DNA of 64,000 nt from Streptomyces sp. SirexAA-E (GTDB lineage Bacteria; Actinomycetota; Actinomycetes; Streptomycetales; Streptomycetaceae). The translations under genes and the position numbers were made by a program. A model generated the notes under the pieces. The model worked only from the letters and a program-made list of their open reading frames with translations. It searched no databases and was not told the origin of the DNA. The stretch is taken from the NCBI RefSeq assembly GCF_000177195.2, contig NC_015953.1, positions 1,860,001 to 1,924,000 of the forward strand, written 5' to 3'. Shown here in pieces: positions 15,864 to 24,833 of the stretch. Position 1 is the stretch's first letter. Each line of letters begins with the position of its first letter.

Positions 15864-17435
15864 ATGTCTGAAATGCCCAACCGTCGCGCCGTGCTCGGCG
15901 CGGGTCTCGCCCTGGCGGGCACGGCGGCCCTGACCTCCCGGGCCCACGCCGCGCCCCTGCCCACCCCCGCGGCCCCCCGGGCCGCCGCCGACACCTACGT
16001 CGCCCCCGACGGCCCGGAGGTCGCGGCCAGGGAGGCCGAGCGGGGCGCGGGCCCCCTGCGGAAGGTGTCGCTCACCGCCACCGCCTCGCGCCTCGAACTG
16101 GGGGACGGCGTCACCGTCTCCACCTGGTCGTACGGGGAGCGGCTGCCCGGGGAGGCGGTCCGGGTCACGGCGGGTGACACCCTGGAGCTCACGCTCGCCA
16201 ACCACCTGACGCAGTCGACCTCCATGCACTGGCACGGGCTGGCCCTGCGCAACGACATGGACGGGGTACCGGGGCTCACCCAGCGGCCGATCGAGCCGGG
16301 TGCCGCGTTCACGTACCGCTTCGCGGTCACGCAGCCGGGGACGTACTGGTTCCACCCCCACTCGGGCGTGCAGCTGGACCGCGGGCTGTACGCGCCGCTG
16401 ATCGTCGACGACCCGAAGGAGCCCCTCGCCTACGACAAGGAGTGGGTGGTCGTCCTCGACGACTGGCTCGACGGGGTCGACGGCTCCACCCCGGACGCGG
16501 TCCTGGACGAGCTCACCGGGGGCGCGGGCAGCAGCCACGACGCTTCGGGGCACCCGGCCGCCGCCCCGGCGAAGGGCACCGGGGACGCGCCCTCGCGTCT
16601 GCTCGACGCCTCCGACAGCGAGCTGCTGGGCGGCCACGCGGGCGACGTCGACTATCCGCACTACCTGGTCAACGGGCGTACGGCCGCCTCGCCTTCGGCC
16701 TTCGAGGCGAAGCCCGGCGACCGGATCCGGCTGCGTGTGATCAACGCGGGCGGGGACACCGCGTTCCGGCTGGCGCTCGGCGGCCACCGGATGACGGTGA
16801 CGCACTCCGACGGCTTTCCGGTCCGGCACACCGAGACCGACGCCCTGCTGCTCGGGATGGGCGAACGCTACGACGTGCTGGTCACGGCCGGGGACGGGGT
16901 GTTCCCGCTGACCGCGCTCGCCGAGGGCAAGGGCGCCTCGGCGCTGGCCGTGCTGCGGACGGGTGCGGGCGCCCTGCCGCCGGCCACCGCGCGGCCGAAG
17001 GAACTGGACGGCCAGGTGCTCACGGCCGACCGGCTGGCCGCCGACCCGTCGGTGGCGCTCACCTCGCGCGAGCCCGACCGGACGGTACCGATCACGCTCA
17101 CCGGCTCCATGGCGGCGTACGACTGGGCCTTCGACCGGAAGCCGTACGACCCGGCGGTGCGCCTGCCGGTGAAGGACGGCGAACGTGTCCGGCTGGCCTT
17201 CACCAACCGCACCGCGATGTGGCACCCGATGCATCTGCACGGCCACACCTTCGCCCTGGCCGGTTCGGGCGACGGGGCCGCGCCGGGCGCCCGCAAGGAC
17301 ACCGCTGCGATCCTGCCCGGCCGCACGCTGACGGTCGACCTCGACGCGGACAACCCGGGGCTGTGGATGCTGCACTGCCACAACGTCTACCACGCCGAGG
17401 CGGGCATGATGACGGTCCTCGGCTACCTCCGCTGA
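15864..17435 (+). CDS. Multicopper oxidase, Tat-exported
   Basis: A 523-residue three-domain copper oxidase. The Tat signal peptide MPNRRAVLGAGLALAGTAAL ends near AHA. Copper ligands are visible in order: SMHWHGLALRNDMDGVPG, TYWFHPHSGVQLDRGLYAPL, MWHPMHLHGHTFAL and the HCH cluster LWMLHCHNVYHAEAGMMTV with an axial Met. It probably oxidises Cu(I) or phenolics on the outside of the membrane. ATG 15864 directly follows a CsoR-like palindrome, so copper induction is likely. ATG 15873 is an alternative start. DUF305 and DUF3105 genes upstream may share a copper-stress role. Confidence 0.93.
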   Translation: MSEMPNRRAVLGAGLALAGTAALTSRAHAAPLPTPAAPRAAADTYVAPDGPEVAAREAERGAGPLRKVSLTATASRLELGDGVTVSTWSYGERLPGEAVRVTAGDTLELTLANHLTQSTSMHWHGLALRNDMDGVPGLTQRPIEPGAAFTYRFAVTQPGTYWFHPHSGVQLDRGLYAPLIVDDPKEPLAYDKEWVVVLDDWLDGVDGSTPDAVLDELTGGAGSSHDASGHPAAAPAKGTGDAPSRLLDASDSELLGGHAGDVDYPHYLVNGRTAASPSAFEAKPGDRIRLRVINAGGDTAFRLALGGHRMTVTHSDGFPVRHTETDALLLGMGERYDVLVTAGDGVFPLTALAEGKGASALAVLRTGAGALPPATARPKELDGQVLTADRLAADPSVALTSREPDRTVPITLTGSMAAYDWAFDRKPYDPAVRLPVKDGERVRLAFTNRTAMWHPMHLHGHTFALAGSGDGAAPGARKDTAAILPGRTLTVDLDADNPGLWMLHCHNVYHAEAGMMTVLGYLR

Positions 17436-17441
17436 CCTGCG

Positions 17442-17480
17442 CCTGGCGGGTTCTCCGCGGCGACGCGGCGGCCCGCCAGG
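17442..17480. terminator. Inverted repeat behind the multicopper oxidase
   Basis: CCTGGCGGG (17442-17450) pairs with CCCGCCAGG (17472-17480), seven bases after the stop codon. It is a likely terminator separating the oxidase from nadE. Confidence 0.55.
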
Positions 17481-17507
17481 ACATTGCGTCAATCAGACGA
17501 TTACACT
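17478..17507 (+). promoter_or_regulatory. Candidate promoter for a leaderless nadE mRNA
   Basis: AGGACA (17478-17483) and TACACT (17502-17507) are separated by 18 bases, and only seven bases separate TACACT from GTG 17515. No ribosome-binding site is present, so transcription may begin at the start codon itself. Confidence 0.35.
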
Positions 17508-17514
17508 GGGAACC

Positions 17515-19269
17515 GTGCCTCAACTACGTCTCGCACTGAATCAGATCGACTCCACCGTGGGCGACCTCGCCGGCAACAGCGAGTCGGTCGTCCACTGGAC
17601 CCGGCACGCCGCCGAGCAGGGCGCCCACCTGGTGGCGTTCCCCGAGATGGTGCTGACCGGCTATCCCGTCGAGGACCTGGCCCTGCGCTCGTCCTTCGTC
17701 GAGGCGTCACGCCGGGCGCTGCGCGCGCTGGCCGCCCGCCTCGCCGACGAGGGCTTCGGCGAGCTGCCGGTCGTCGTCGGCTACCTCGACCGCTCGGAGC
17801 ACACCGCGGCCCGCTACGGGCAGCCCGCGGGGTCCCCGCGCAACGCGGCCGCCGTGCTGCACCGCGGGGAGGTCGCGCTGAACTTCGCCAAGCACCACCT
17901 GCCCAACTACGGCGTCTTCGACGAGTTCCGGTACTTCGTGCCGGGCGACTCGATGCCCGTGGTGCGGGTGCACGGCATCGACGTGGCGCTCGCGATCTGC
18001 GAGGACCTGTGGCAGGAGGGCGGCCGCGTCCCGGCCGCCCGGGCCGCCGGTGCCGGGCTGCTGCTGTCGATCAACGCCTCCCCGTACGAGCGCGACAAGG
18101 ACGACACCCGGCTCGAACTGGTCCGCAAGCGCGCCCAGGAGGCCGGCTGCACGACCGCGTACCTGGCGATGATGGGCGGCCAGGACGAGCTGGTCTTCGA
18201 CGGGGACTCGATCGTCGTCGACAAGGACGGAGAGGTCCTCGCCCGCGCCCCGCAGTTCTCCGAGGGCAGCGTGATCCTGGACCTGGATCTGCCGGCCGCC
18301 GCGGCCGAGGTGCCGTCCGGGATCGTCAACGACGAGCTGCGGATCGACCACGTGGTCCTGTCCGACGAGCCCCTTCCGGCGTACGAGCCGGAGCTCGCGG
18401 GCGGTTACGCGCAGCGGCTCGACGACGACGAGGAGCTGTACTCGGCGCTGGTGGTGGGCCTGCGGGCGTACGCCGCGAAGAACGGTTTCCGCAGCGTCCT
18501 GATCGGGCTCTCAGGCGGCATCGACTCGGCGCTGGTCGCGGCGATCGCCTGTGACGCGCTGGGCCCGGAGAACGTGTACGGCGTCTCGATGCCGTCGAAG
18601 TACTCCTCGGACCACTCCAAGGGCGACGCGGCCGAGCTGGCCCGGCGCACCGGACTGAACTACCGCACCGTGTCGATCGAGGCGATGTTCGACGCGTACA
18701 TGGGTGAGCTGGGGCTGACCGGTCTCGCCGAGGAGAACCTGCAGTCGCGGCTGCGGGGCACGACACTGATGGCGATCTCCAACCAGGAGGGCCAGATCGT
18801 GCTCGCGCCCGGCAACAAGTCGGAGCTGGCGGTCGGTTACTCGACGCTGTACGGGGACTCGGTCGGCGCGTACGGGCCGATCAAGGACGTGTACAAGACG
18901 TCCGTCTTCCGCCTCGCGAAGTGGCGCAACCGGGCCGCCGAGGAGCGCGGGCAGACGCCGCCGATCCCGGAGGCCTCCATCACCAAGCCGCCGAGTGCCG
19001 AGCTGCGCCCGGACCAGGTGGACACGGACTCCCTGCCGGACTACGACGTGCTGGACCGGATCCTGGAGCTGTACGTCGACCGGGACCAGGGCAGGGACGC
19101 GATCGTGGCGGCCGGGTTCGACGCGGAGCTGGTGACGAAGACGCTGCGGATGGTGGACACCGCGGAGTACAAGCGGCGGCAGTACCCGCCGGGCACGAAG
19201 ATCTCGCCGAAGGGCTTCGGCAAGGACCGCCGGCTGCCGATCACCAACCGGTGGCGCGAGTCGGACTGA
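17515..19269 (+). CDS. nadE: Glutamine-dependent NAD+ synthetase
   Basis: A 584-residue two-domain enzyme that makes NAD+ from deamido-NAD+, ATP and glutamine. The N-terminal nitrilase-type glutaminase domain shows the Glu-Lys-Cys triad contexts VAFPEMVLTGYP, FAKHHLPNYGVFDEFRYF and VALAICEDLWQEG. The C-terminal synthetase domain has the P-loop IGLSGGIDSALVAAIA and the NAD-synthetase motif GNKSELAVGYSTLYGDSVGA. Length is normal for the bacterial type. The start is GTG 17515; the region has no Shine-Dalgarno sequence and looks leaderless. A strong terminator follows, so it is a single-gene unit. Confidence 0.97.
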   Translation: MPQLRLALNQIDSTVGDLAGNSESVVHWTRHAAEQGAHLVAFPEMVLTGYPVEDLALRSSFVEASRRALRALAARLADEGFGELPVVVGYLDRSEHTAARYGQPAGSPRNAAAVLHRGEVALNFAKHHLPNYGVFDEFRYFVPGDSMPVVRVHGIDVALAICEDLWQEGGRVPAARAAGAGLLLSINASPYERDKDDTRLELVRKRAQEAGCTTAYLAMMGGQDELVFDGDSIVVDKDGEVLARAPQFSEGSVILDLDLPAAAAEVPSGIVNDELRIDHVVLSDEPLPAYEPELAGGYAQRLDDDEELYSALVVGLRAYAAKNGFRSVLIGLSGGIDSALVAAIACDALGPENVYGVSMPSKYSSDHSKGDAAELARRTGLNYRTVSIEAMFDAYMGELGLTGLAEENLQSRLRGTTLMAISNQEGQIVLAPGNKSELAVGYSTLYGDSVGAYGPIKDVYKTSVFRLAKWRNRAAEERGQTPPIPEASITKPPSAELRPDQVDTDSLPDYDVLDRILELYVDRDQGRDAIVAAGFDAELVTKTLRMVDTAEYKRRQYPPGTKISPKGFGKDRRLPITNRWRESD

Positions 19270-19292
19270 CGGCCGCGCGCCGGTGCGGGACC

Positions 19293-19334
19293 GGGGGCCG
19301 GGGAGGTACGCGGGAGCGGACCTCCCCGGCCCCC
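19293..19334 (+). terminator. Strong nadE terminator
   Basis: GGGGGCCGGGGAGGT (19293-19307) and ACCTCCCCGGCCCCC (19320-19334) form a perfect 15-bp stem with a 12-base loop, 24 bases after the nadE stop and followed by TT. Confidence 0.85.
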
Positions 19335-19459
19335 TTCGCGTCCCGCCCCCCGCCGTCAACCCTGGCCGGCTTCTCCCCTTTCGGATGATGTGTGGCGTGC
19401 CGGGTGGATCGGCGCACGGTCCGGGCAGTCTCCAGGGGACCTGCACCGGGAGGGGAGCC

Positions 19460-20599
19460 GTGGGACTGTCACGCGAGTACAGGGGCGCCATCACCGAGGG
19501 ACCGACGCCGGCCGACGCCGCGGGCGCGGCCGCTCTGCCGTATCCGAGCGGCTGGTCCGCGCTGGCCTTCTCCGAGGAGTTGCGCAACGGCACCGTGCTC
19601 ACCCGGCCGCTGGCCGGGCAGGACGTGGTGCTGTACAGGCTCGGCACGGGGGCGATCCGCGCCGTGCGTCCGTACTGCCCGCACCTCGGCGCCCATCTCG
19701 GTCTGGCGAAGGTCGAGGGCGAGAACCTCGTCTGCCCCTTCCACCTCTTCGCGTTCGGGCCCGACGGCGCCTGTGTGCGTACGGGGTACGACACACCGCC
19801 GCCCCGTTCACCGCTGACCCGGTTGCCGGTGCGCGAGGCCAACGGCGCGGTCTTCGTCTGGCGGCACCACGACGGCCGGGACCCGGACTGGTCCGTCCCC
19901 GACTGGCACGAGATCGGTCACCGGCCCGCCCGCAGCGCCGTGTGGGAGCTGGCCGGCAACGCCCAGGAGGTCATCGAGAACACGGTCGACCTGGGACACT
20001 TCGCCACCCTGCACGGCTGGTCCTCGGCCGAGATCAGTGGGCCCGTGGTCTACGACGACGCGACGTTCCACGTGTCCGTGCGCGCCCACGAGTCGGCGCC
20101 GCTCCTGGGCGACTTCGTCGTCCACGTGGACGTGGACGGCTACGGGCTCGGCTGTCTGCACGTCGACGTGTACACGCCCAGGCTCGGCCTGCGGATGTGC
20201 ACCATGATCATGCCGACGGCGATCGGGCCCAACCGGATGCAGTTCCGGCAGCGCAACCGCATCGCCTTCGACGAGCCGGCCCGGCTGCCGGCCCCGCTCG
20301 CGCGGGCGGTGAGCCGGACCGCGGCCCGGCTGCTGGACCGGGCCGTCTTCCGGTCCAGCTGCGAGTTCACCGCCGCCGACTTCCCGATCTGGCATCACAA
20401 GGAGTACGTGCAACCGCCCCGGCTCGCTCCCGGCGACGGCCCGATCGGCCCGTTCCGGCGCTGGGCGCGGCGGTTCTACCCGCCGCCACCGGGCACGGAC
20501 GGCGGCGAGCCGGCGCGGTCCGCCCGCGACGAGCGGGCGGCGGGGTCCGGAGCGCCCTCCGAGACCGGGGCCTCCCTGCACCACGCGCCGGGCCGATGA
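19460..20599 (+). CDS. Rieske non-heme iron oxygenase
   Basis: A 379-residue oxygenase component. The Rieske [2Fe-2S] ligands are CPHLGAHLG and CPFHLFAF (about residues 73-95). The catalytic iron site is in ENTVDLGHFATLHGW, with its two histidines. The C-terminal half fits the KshA/cholesterol-desaturase-like branch acting on sterols or other terpenoids, but the substrate cannot be told. GTG 19460 has GGGAGGGGAG upstream and is preferred over ATG 19386. No ferredoxin or reductase gene is adjacent. It converges on the exporter at 20629 with a gap of only 29 bases. Confidence 0.85.
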   Translation: MGLSREYRGAITEGPTPADAAGAAALPYPSGWSALAFSEELRNGTVLTRPLAGQDVVLYRLGTGAIRAVRPYCPHLGAHLGLAKVEGENLVCPFHLFAFGPDGACVRTGYDTPPPRSPLTRLPVREANGAVFVWRHHDGRDPDWSVPDWHEIGHRPARSAVWELAGNAQEVIENTVDLGHFATLHGWSSAEISGPVVYDDATFHVSVRAHESAPLLGDFVVHVDVDGYGLGCLHVDVYTPRLGLRMCTMIMPTAIGPNRMQFRQRNRIAFDEPARLPAPLARAVSRTAARLLDRAVFRSSCEFTAADFPIWHHKEYVQPPRLAPGDGPIGPFRRWARRFYPPPPGTDGGEPARSARDERAAGSGAPSETGASLHHAPGR

Positions 20600-20628
20600 G
20601 GCCGCGCCCGGCGACGGGGGCCGGCATG

Positions 20629-21837
20629 TCAGCGCACGCCGGCCTTCCGCTCGTCGCGCACGGCCGCGCCGCCCGCCACGATCCGCGAGGTTCCCGGCGT
20701 CCGGTCCAGCACACCCGCGGTGACGGCCACCGCCAGGCCCGCGACCGCGAGGGCCGCGCCGACCAGGGCGGGTGACGTCCAGCCCCAGCCCGCCGAGATG
20801 GCCACACCGCCGAGCCAGGCGCCACCGGCGTTGGCCAGGTTGAACGCGGAGTGGTTGGAGGCGGAGGCGAGGGTGGGGGCGTCCTTGGCCTTGTTCATCA
20901 CCAGCATCTGCAACGGCGTGGTGGTCATGAAGCCGACCGCGCCGAGCAGCACGACCATCACCAGCGCGGCCCACTTCACATGGGCGGCGAAGGGGAAGAC
21001 GACCAGCACCACCGACAGGGCGGCGAGCGAGCCGTACAGGGTGGGCCGCAGGGCGCGGTCGGTCAGCGGCCCGGCGGCCAGCGCGCCCAGTGTCATCCCG
21101 ATGCCGAACAGCGCCAGGACGAGGGTGACCGAGGACTCGCCGAAGCCCATGGCCTCGGTCGTCATGGAGGAGAGGTAGGAGTAGACGGCGAACACGCCCG
21201 CGAAGCCGAGGACCGCGGTGAGCAGGCCGAGGACCACCTGCCGGTTGCCCAGCGCGCGGATCTCGTGGCGGACGTCCTGGTGGGCCTCGCGCGGGATCTG
21301 CGGGACGAGACGGGCCAGCGCGGCCATGGCGGCCAGGCCGATCACCGCGACCACCATGAAGGTGGCGCGCCAGCCGAGGTGCTGGCCGAGCAGCGTGGCG
21401 GCCGGTACGCCGACGATGTTGGCGACCGTGAGCCCGAGGAACATGGTGGCGACGGCCCGCGCCTGGCGGCCGTCGGGGACGAGCCGTGCGGCGACGACCG
21501 CGCCGACGCCGAAGAACGCCCCGTGCGGCAGCCCGGCCAGGACCCGGCCGGCCAGCAGCCAGCCGTACCCGGGGGCGAAGGCGGAGGCGAGGTTGCCGAC
21601 GGTGAACAGGGCCATCAGCAGCAGGAGCATCCGCTTGCGCGGGATCCTGGAGCCGAGGCCGGTGAGCAGCGGGGCACCGAGGACGACGCCGATCGCGTAC
21701 GCCGAGACGAGATATCCGGCGGTGGGTACGGACGTTCCCAGATCGTCCGCGACGTTGGGCAGCAGGCCCATCATCACGAACTCGGTGGTGCCGATGCCGA
21801 AGGCGCTCACAGCGAGGGCGAGCAGGGCCAGGGGCAT
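20629..21837 (-). CDS. MFS exporter (DHA1, AraJ/Cmx-like)
   Basis: A 402-residue, 12-segment major-facilitator protein beginning MPLALLALAVSAFGIGTTEF with the family motif FVMMGLLPNVADDLG. Motif A appears as GLGSRIPRKRMLLLL. It belongs to the DHA1 family, which exports drugs or small metabolites by proton antiport; the substrate is unknown. A longer frame starts at ATG 21921, but the N-terminus at 21837 matches the family and has GAAAGG upstream. It lies in tandem with a second exporter of the same family to the right. Confidence 0.85.
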   Translation of the reverse strand: MPLALLALAVSAFGIGTTEFVMMGLLPNVADDLGTSVPTAGYLVSAYAIGVVLGAPLLTGLGSRIPRKRMLLLLMALFTVGNLASAFAPGYGWLLAGRVLAGLPHGAFFGVGAVVAARLVPDGRQARAVATMFLGLTVANIVGVPAATLLGQHLGWRATFMVVAVIGLAAMAALARLVPQIPREAHQDVRHEIRALGNRQVVLGLLTAVLGFAGVFAVYSYLSSMTTEAMGFGESSVTLVLALFGIGMTLGALAAGPLTDRALRPTLYGSLAALSVVLVVFPFAAHVKWAALVMVVLLGAVGFMTTTPLQMLVMNKAKDAPTLASASNHSAFNLANAGGAWLGGVAISAGWGWTSPALVGAALAVAGLAVAVTAGVLDRTPGTSRIVAGGAAVRDERKAGVR

Positions 21838-22066
21838 GGTGGAGAACCTTTCGGGCAGGGGGCGGCGGCCGGCCGTGGTGGACCGGGTGGCGGCGGATGG
21901 GTGCGGGAGCGTCGGCGTCATTGCCTGACCGGATTATGTACCCCGTCGGAACAAAGTCTCTCAGACGTTTTATGCCCGGAGATGAACGAACCGTTGCGGC
22001 GCGGTGTGATGTGGACGTCACTCGGCATCGCAGACCGGGCGAAACGGTGGTGTCCGGGGGCCGTTG

Positions 22067-23251
22067 TCAGGTTTCGTCCACACCGGGCAGGGCGTGGACG
22101 CGCACGGTGGCGGGCTCCCGCGCGAGGAGTGCCGCCACTGCCAGCGCCAGGACCATCAGCAGGGCGCTGACCCACACCGGTGCGCGGAAGCCCAGGCTCG
22201 TGCCGAGGGTCAGGCCGCCCAGCCAAGGGCCGGTCGCCGCGCCCACGTTGAAGGCGGCCGTGGCGAAGGAGCCCGCCAGGGTGGGGGCGTCCGGGGCCTG
22301 CTGGAGGACCCGGGTGATCAGGGCGGTCCCCGTACCGAAGGCGAGCGCGCCCTGGAGCAGGACCAGGGCGAGGACGGCCACCGGGTGGGCGGCGGTGAGG
22401 GCGAGTGCCGCCCAGCCCGCCGTGAGCGCCGCCATGCCGAGCCCGGCGACCGCCCTCGGGTGGGTGTCGGCCAGCCGCCCGGCCAGCGTGACCCCCGCGA
22501 AGGAGCCGGCGCCGAACAGCGCCAGCACCGCTGGCACCCAGCCCGCACCGACCCCGGTGACCCGGGTGACCAGCGGTTCCAGGTAGGAGAACGTGCAGAA
22601 GGTCGCCCCCTGCACGAGCGCCATCACCAGCAGCGTCAGCAGCAGCCGGGGGCGTGCCAGCGCCCGCAGTTCGGTACGGGCGCTCAGCAGCGGTACGTCA
22701 CCGGGACGCCCGCCGGGCACGGCCCGCAGCAGCGCGAGGGCCGCCGGCAGGGAGACGAGGGCGACGGCCCAGAACGCGGCGCGCCAGCCCCACAGTTCAC
22801 CCAGCACCGCACCGGCGGGCACGCCCACCACACAGGCGACGGTGACCCCGCCGACGACCACGGCGGTGGCCCGCGCCCGCCGCCGCGGACCGGCCAGGTC
22901 CACCGCGGTGACCAGCGCCACCGCCCAGAACCCGGCGTTGGCGAGCGCCCCCGCCACCCGGGTCGCGAGCAGCACCCCGTAGCTGCCGGTCAGCGCGCCG
23001 GCCACGTGGACGGCGACGAAGACGCCGAGGAAGAACAGCAGCGCCCGGCGCCTGGGCCAGGTGCGGCCGGCGAGGGCGGTGAGCGGTGCGCCGACCACCA
23101 TCCCGACCGCGAAGGCCGAGGTCAGCAGCCCGGCGGCGGACAGTGGGACGTGCAGGTCGCCGGCGATGCCCGTGAGCAGGCCGGACAGCATGAACTCCGA
23201 AGTGCCCTGGGCGAAGACCGCCAGCCCGAGCACGTACACAGCGAATGGCAT
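22067..23251 (-). CDS. cmx: Chloramphenicol-type MFS exporter
   Basis: A 394-residue, 12-segment transporter starting MPFAVYVLGLAVFAQGTSEF MLSGLLTGIAGDL, nearly identical in pattern to the Streptomyces/Corynebacterium chloramphenicol efflux proteins CmlR/Cmx. It has TSAFAVGMVVGAPLTALAGR and GGVTVACVVGVPAGAVLGEL. It probably exports chloramphenicol or related compounds. ATG 23251 is chosen because upstream codons form a low-complexity stretch. The 390-base upstream gap holds an inverted repeat (23267-23280) and the terminator of the next gene. Confidence 0.85.
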   Translation of the reverse strand: MPFAVYVLGLAVFAQGTSEFMLSGLLTGIAGDLHVPLSAAGLLTSAFAVGMVVGAPLTALAGRTWPRRRALLFFLGVFVAVHVAGALTGSYGVLLATRVAGALANAGFWAVALVTAVDLAGPRRRARATAVVVGGVTVACVVGVPAGAVLGELWGWRAAFWAVALVSLPAALALLRAVPGGRPGDVPLLSARTELRALARPRLLLTLLVMALVQGATFCTFSYLEPLVTRVTGVGAGWVPAVLALFGAGSFAGVTLAGRLADTHPRAVAGLGMAALTAGWAALALTAAHPVAVLALVLLQGALAFGTGTALITRVLQQAPDAPTLAGSFATAAFNVGAATGPWLGGLTLGTSLGFRAPVWVSALLMVLALAVAALLAREPATVRVHALPGVDET

Positions 23252-23266
23252 GAGAGAGGGACCCCT

Positions 23267-23280
23267 TGTACAGACGTACA
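23267..23280. promoter_or_regulatory. Inverted repeat upstream of the chloramphenicol-type exporter
   Basis: TGTAC-AGAC-GTACA lies 16 bases upstream of the ATG at 23251. It could be a repressor operator or part of an attenuator, as such exporters are often controlled at this point. The evidence is position and symmetry only. Confidence 0.3.
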
Positions 23281-23545
23281 GGCTCGTATGGAACCGTCGG
23301 AGGACGAGCGGTGTACGCGGGGGTGCGGGACGTGCCCGCCACGCGCACGGGGGCGCGGGACGGCGACACGGTGGAATGTCCGGTGGTCTCACGGGACATG
23401 ACGCGGACGGGACGTCGGCGGAGAAGCCCGACGGGAACGTCCGGCGGAAAGGCCGGCCCACACCGCCGCGGGATCCGGCGGCGGGCGACGGGCGACGGGA
23501 CGGGGCGGGTGACCGCGGGGGTCAGAGGCCTTCGGCGTCGCGGAT

Positions 23546-23569
23546 CGGCCACCGGCGGACCGGTGGCCG
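23546..23569 (-). terminator. Terminator hairpin behind the membrane EEP protein gene
   Basis: CGGCCACCGG (23546-23555) and CCGGTGGCCG (23560-23569) form a 10-bp stem with loop CGGA, 72 bases past the stop at 23641. The rest of the 389-base gap 23252-23640 shows no gene. Confidence 0.65.
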
Positions 23570-23640
23570 GAGTCTGTCGGACTCGGGGCTGGACATGGGA
23601 GGGAGTGTAGCGCCGTCCCCGTGCGGGGTACGGCGATCGG

Positions 23641-24666
23641 TCACAGCTGGACGCGGGCCGCGATCGGGAGGTGGTCGCTGTCCGTCGCCGGGAGCGTCCA
23701 GGAGGAGAGCGGTTCGACGCCCCGGACCATGATCTGGTCGATCCGCGCCATCGGGAACGCCGCCGGCCAGCTGAAGCCGAATCCGTCGCCCGCGGCGCCC
23801 TGGGTGGAACGCATCTGGGCGGTGACGGCGTTCAGGGAGCGGTCGTTCATCGTGCCGTTGAGGTCACCGAGCAGGACCACCCGTTCGATGGGCTCGTCGG
23901 CGATCGCCTCGCCCAGCGCGTCCGCGCTGCGGTCCCGCTGGCTGGCGGTGAAGCCGGCGTCGAGCTTGACGCGTACCGAGGGCAGGTGGGCGACGAAGAC
24001 CGAGACGGGGCCTTCCGGGGTGGCGACGGTGGCCCGCATGGCGCGGGTCCAGCCCAGCTTGATGTCGACGGGGCGGGAGTCGGTCAGCGGGTACTTGCTC
24101 CACAGGCCGACGGTGCCCTGCACGGAGTGGTGCGGGTAGCGGCCGGCGAGGGCGTTCTCGTACGCCGCCACCTTGCCGTCGGGCAGTTCCTGGAGGGCCA
24201 CGACGTCCGCGTCCGAGCCCGCGACCTGCTGGGCGGTGCCCGCGGGGTCGGGGTTTCCCGCGTTGACGTTGTGGGTGGCGACGGTGAGGTCGCCCCCGGC
24301 ACCCGACTTGTCGGCGAACAGCAGGCCGCCGAAGAGGTTGAGCCAGACGGCCACCGGCAGGATCAGGGCGACCACCGCGGTCGCCGAGCGGCGCAGCAGC
24401 CCGAGCAGCAGCAGCACCGGGACGAAGAGGCCGAACCAGGGCAGGAACGTCTCGATGAGGCTGCCCGTGTTGCCGATCGCGTTGGGGATCCTGGCGTGGA
24501 GCATCATCACCAGCGTGAGGAGGACCGCGCAGAGGGCGAGCAGGACACCGCGCCGCCAGATGCCGCGGTCGGTGGTCAGTCTGTGCCGCAGGGCCCGCAG
24601 GCGGGTGCCGGGCCGCCGGGGGCCCGGGTCGGCGTTCTCGGTTTCCGCCCTGTACGCCTGCACCAT
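23641..24666 (-). CDS. Membrane-anchored endonuclease/exonuclease/phosphatase-fold protein
   Basis: A 341-residue protein. Three membrane segments (about residues 40-115) are followed by an EEP domain with all core motifs: VATHNVNAGN, VVALQELPDG, HLPSVR, VVLLGDLNGTMND, and the terminal DSDHLPIAARV with its Asp-His pair. The domain faces outside and probably cleaves a phosphodiester or phosphomonoester; DNases and phospholipases share the fold. ATG 24666 starts MVQAYRAETENAD. It stands alone and ends in a hairpin. Confidence 0.85.
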   Translation of the reverse strand: MVQAYRAETENADPGPRRPGTRLRALRHRLTTDRGIWRRGVLLALCAVLLTLVMMLHARIPNAIGNTGSLIETFLPWFGLFVPVLLLLGLLRRSATAVVALILPVAVWLNLFGGLLFADKSGAGGDLTVATHNVNAGNPDPAGTAQQVAGSDADVVALQELPDGKVAAYENALAGRYPHHSVQGTVGLWSKYPLTDSRPVDIKLGWTRAMRATVATPEGPVSVFVAHLPSVRVKLDAGFTASQRDRSADALGEAIADEPIERVVLLGDLNGTMNDRSLNAVTAQMRSTQGAAGDGFGFSWPAAFPMARIDQIMVRGVEPLSSWTLPATDSDHLPIAARVQL

Positions 24667-24833
24667 CGCGCTGTCCTCACTGCTTTGCCGTACACATCGC
24701 CGCGCCCCACGACCCTAGGCGATGAGAGGCGCCGTTCCTGCCGCCGACGACGGCCGTTCTGCCATCAGGACGACCGGGGCGGTACCCAGGGTTCCGGTGG
24801 ACGGGGGCCGGCCCGAGGGCTGTGACACGACGG

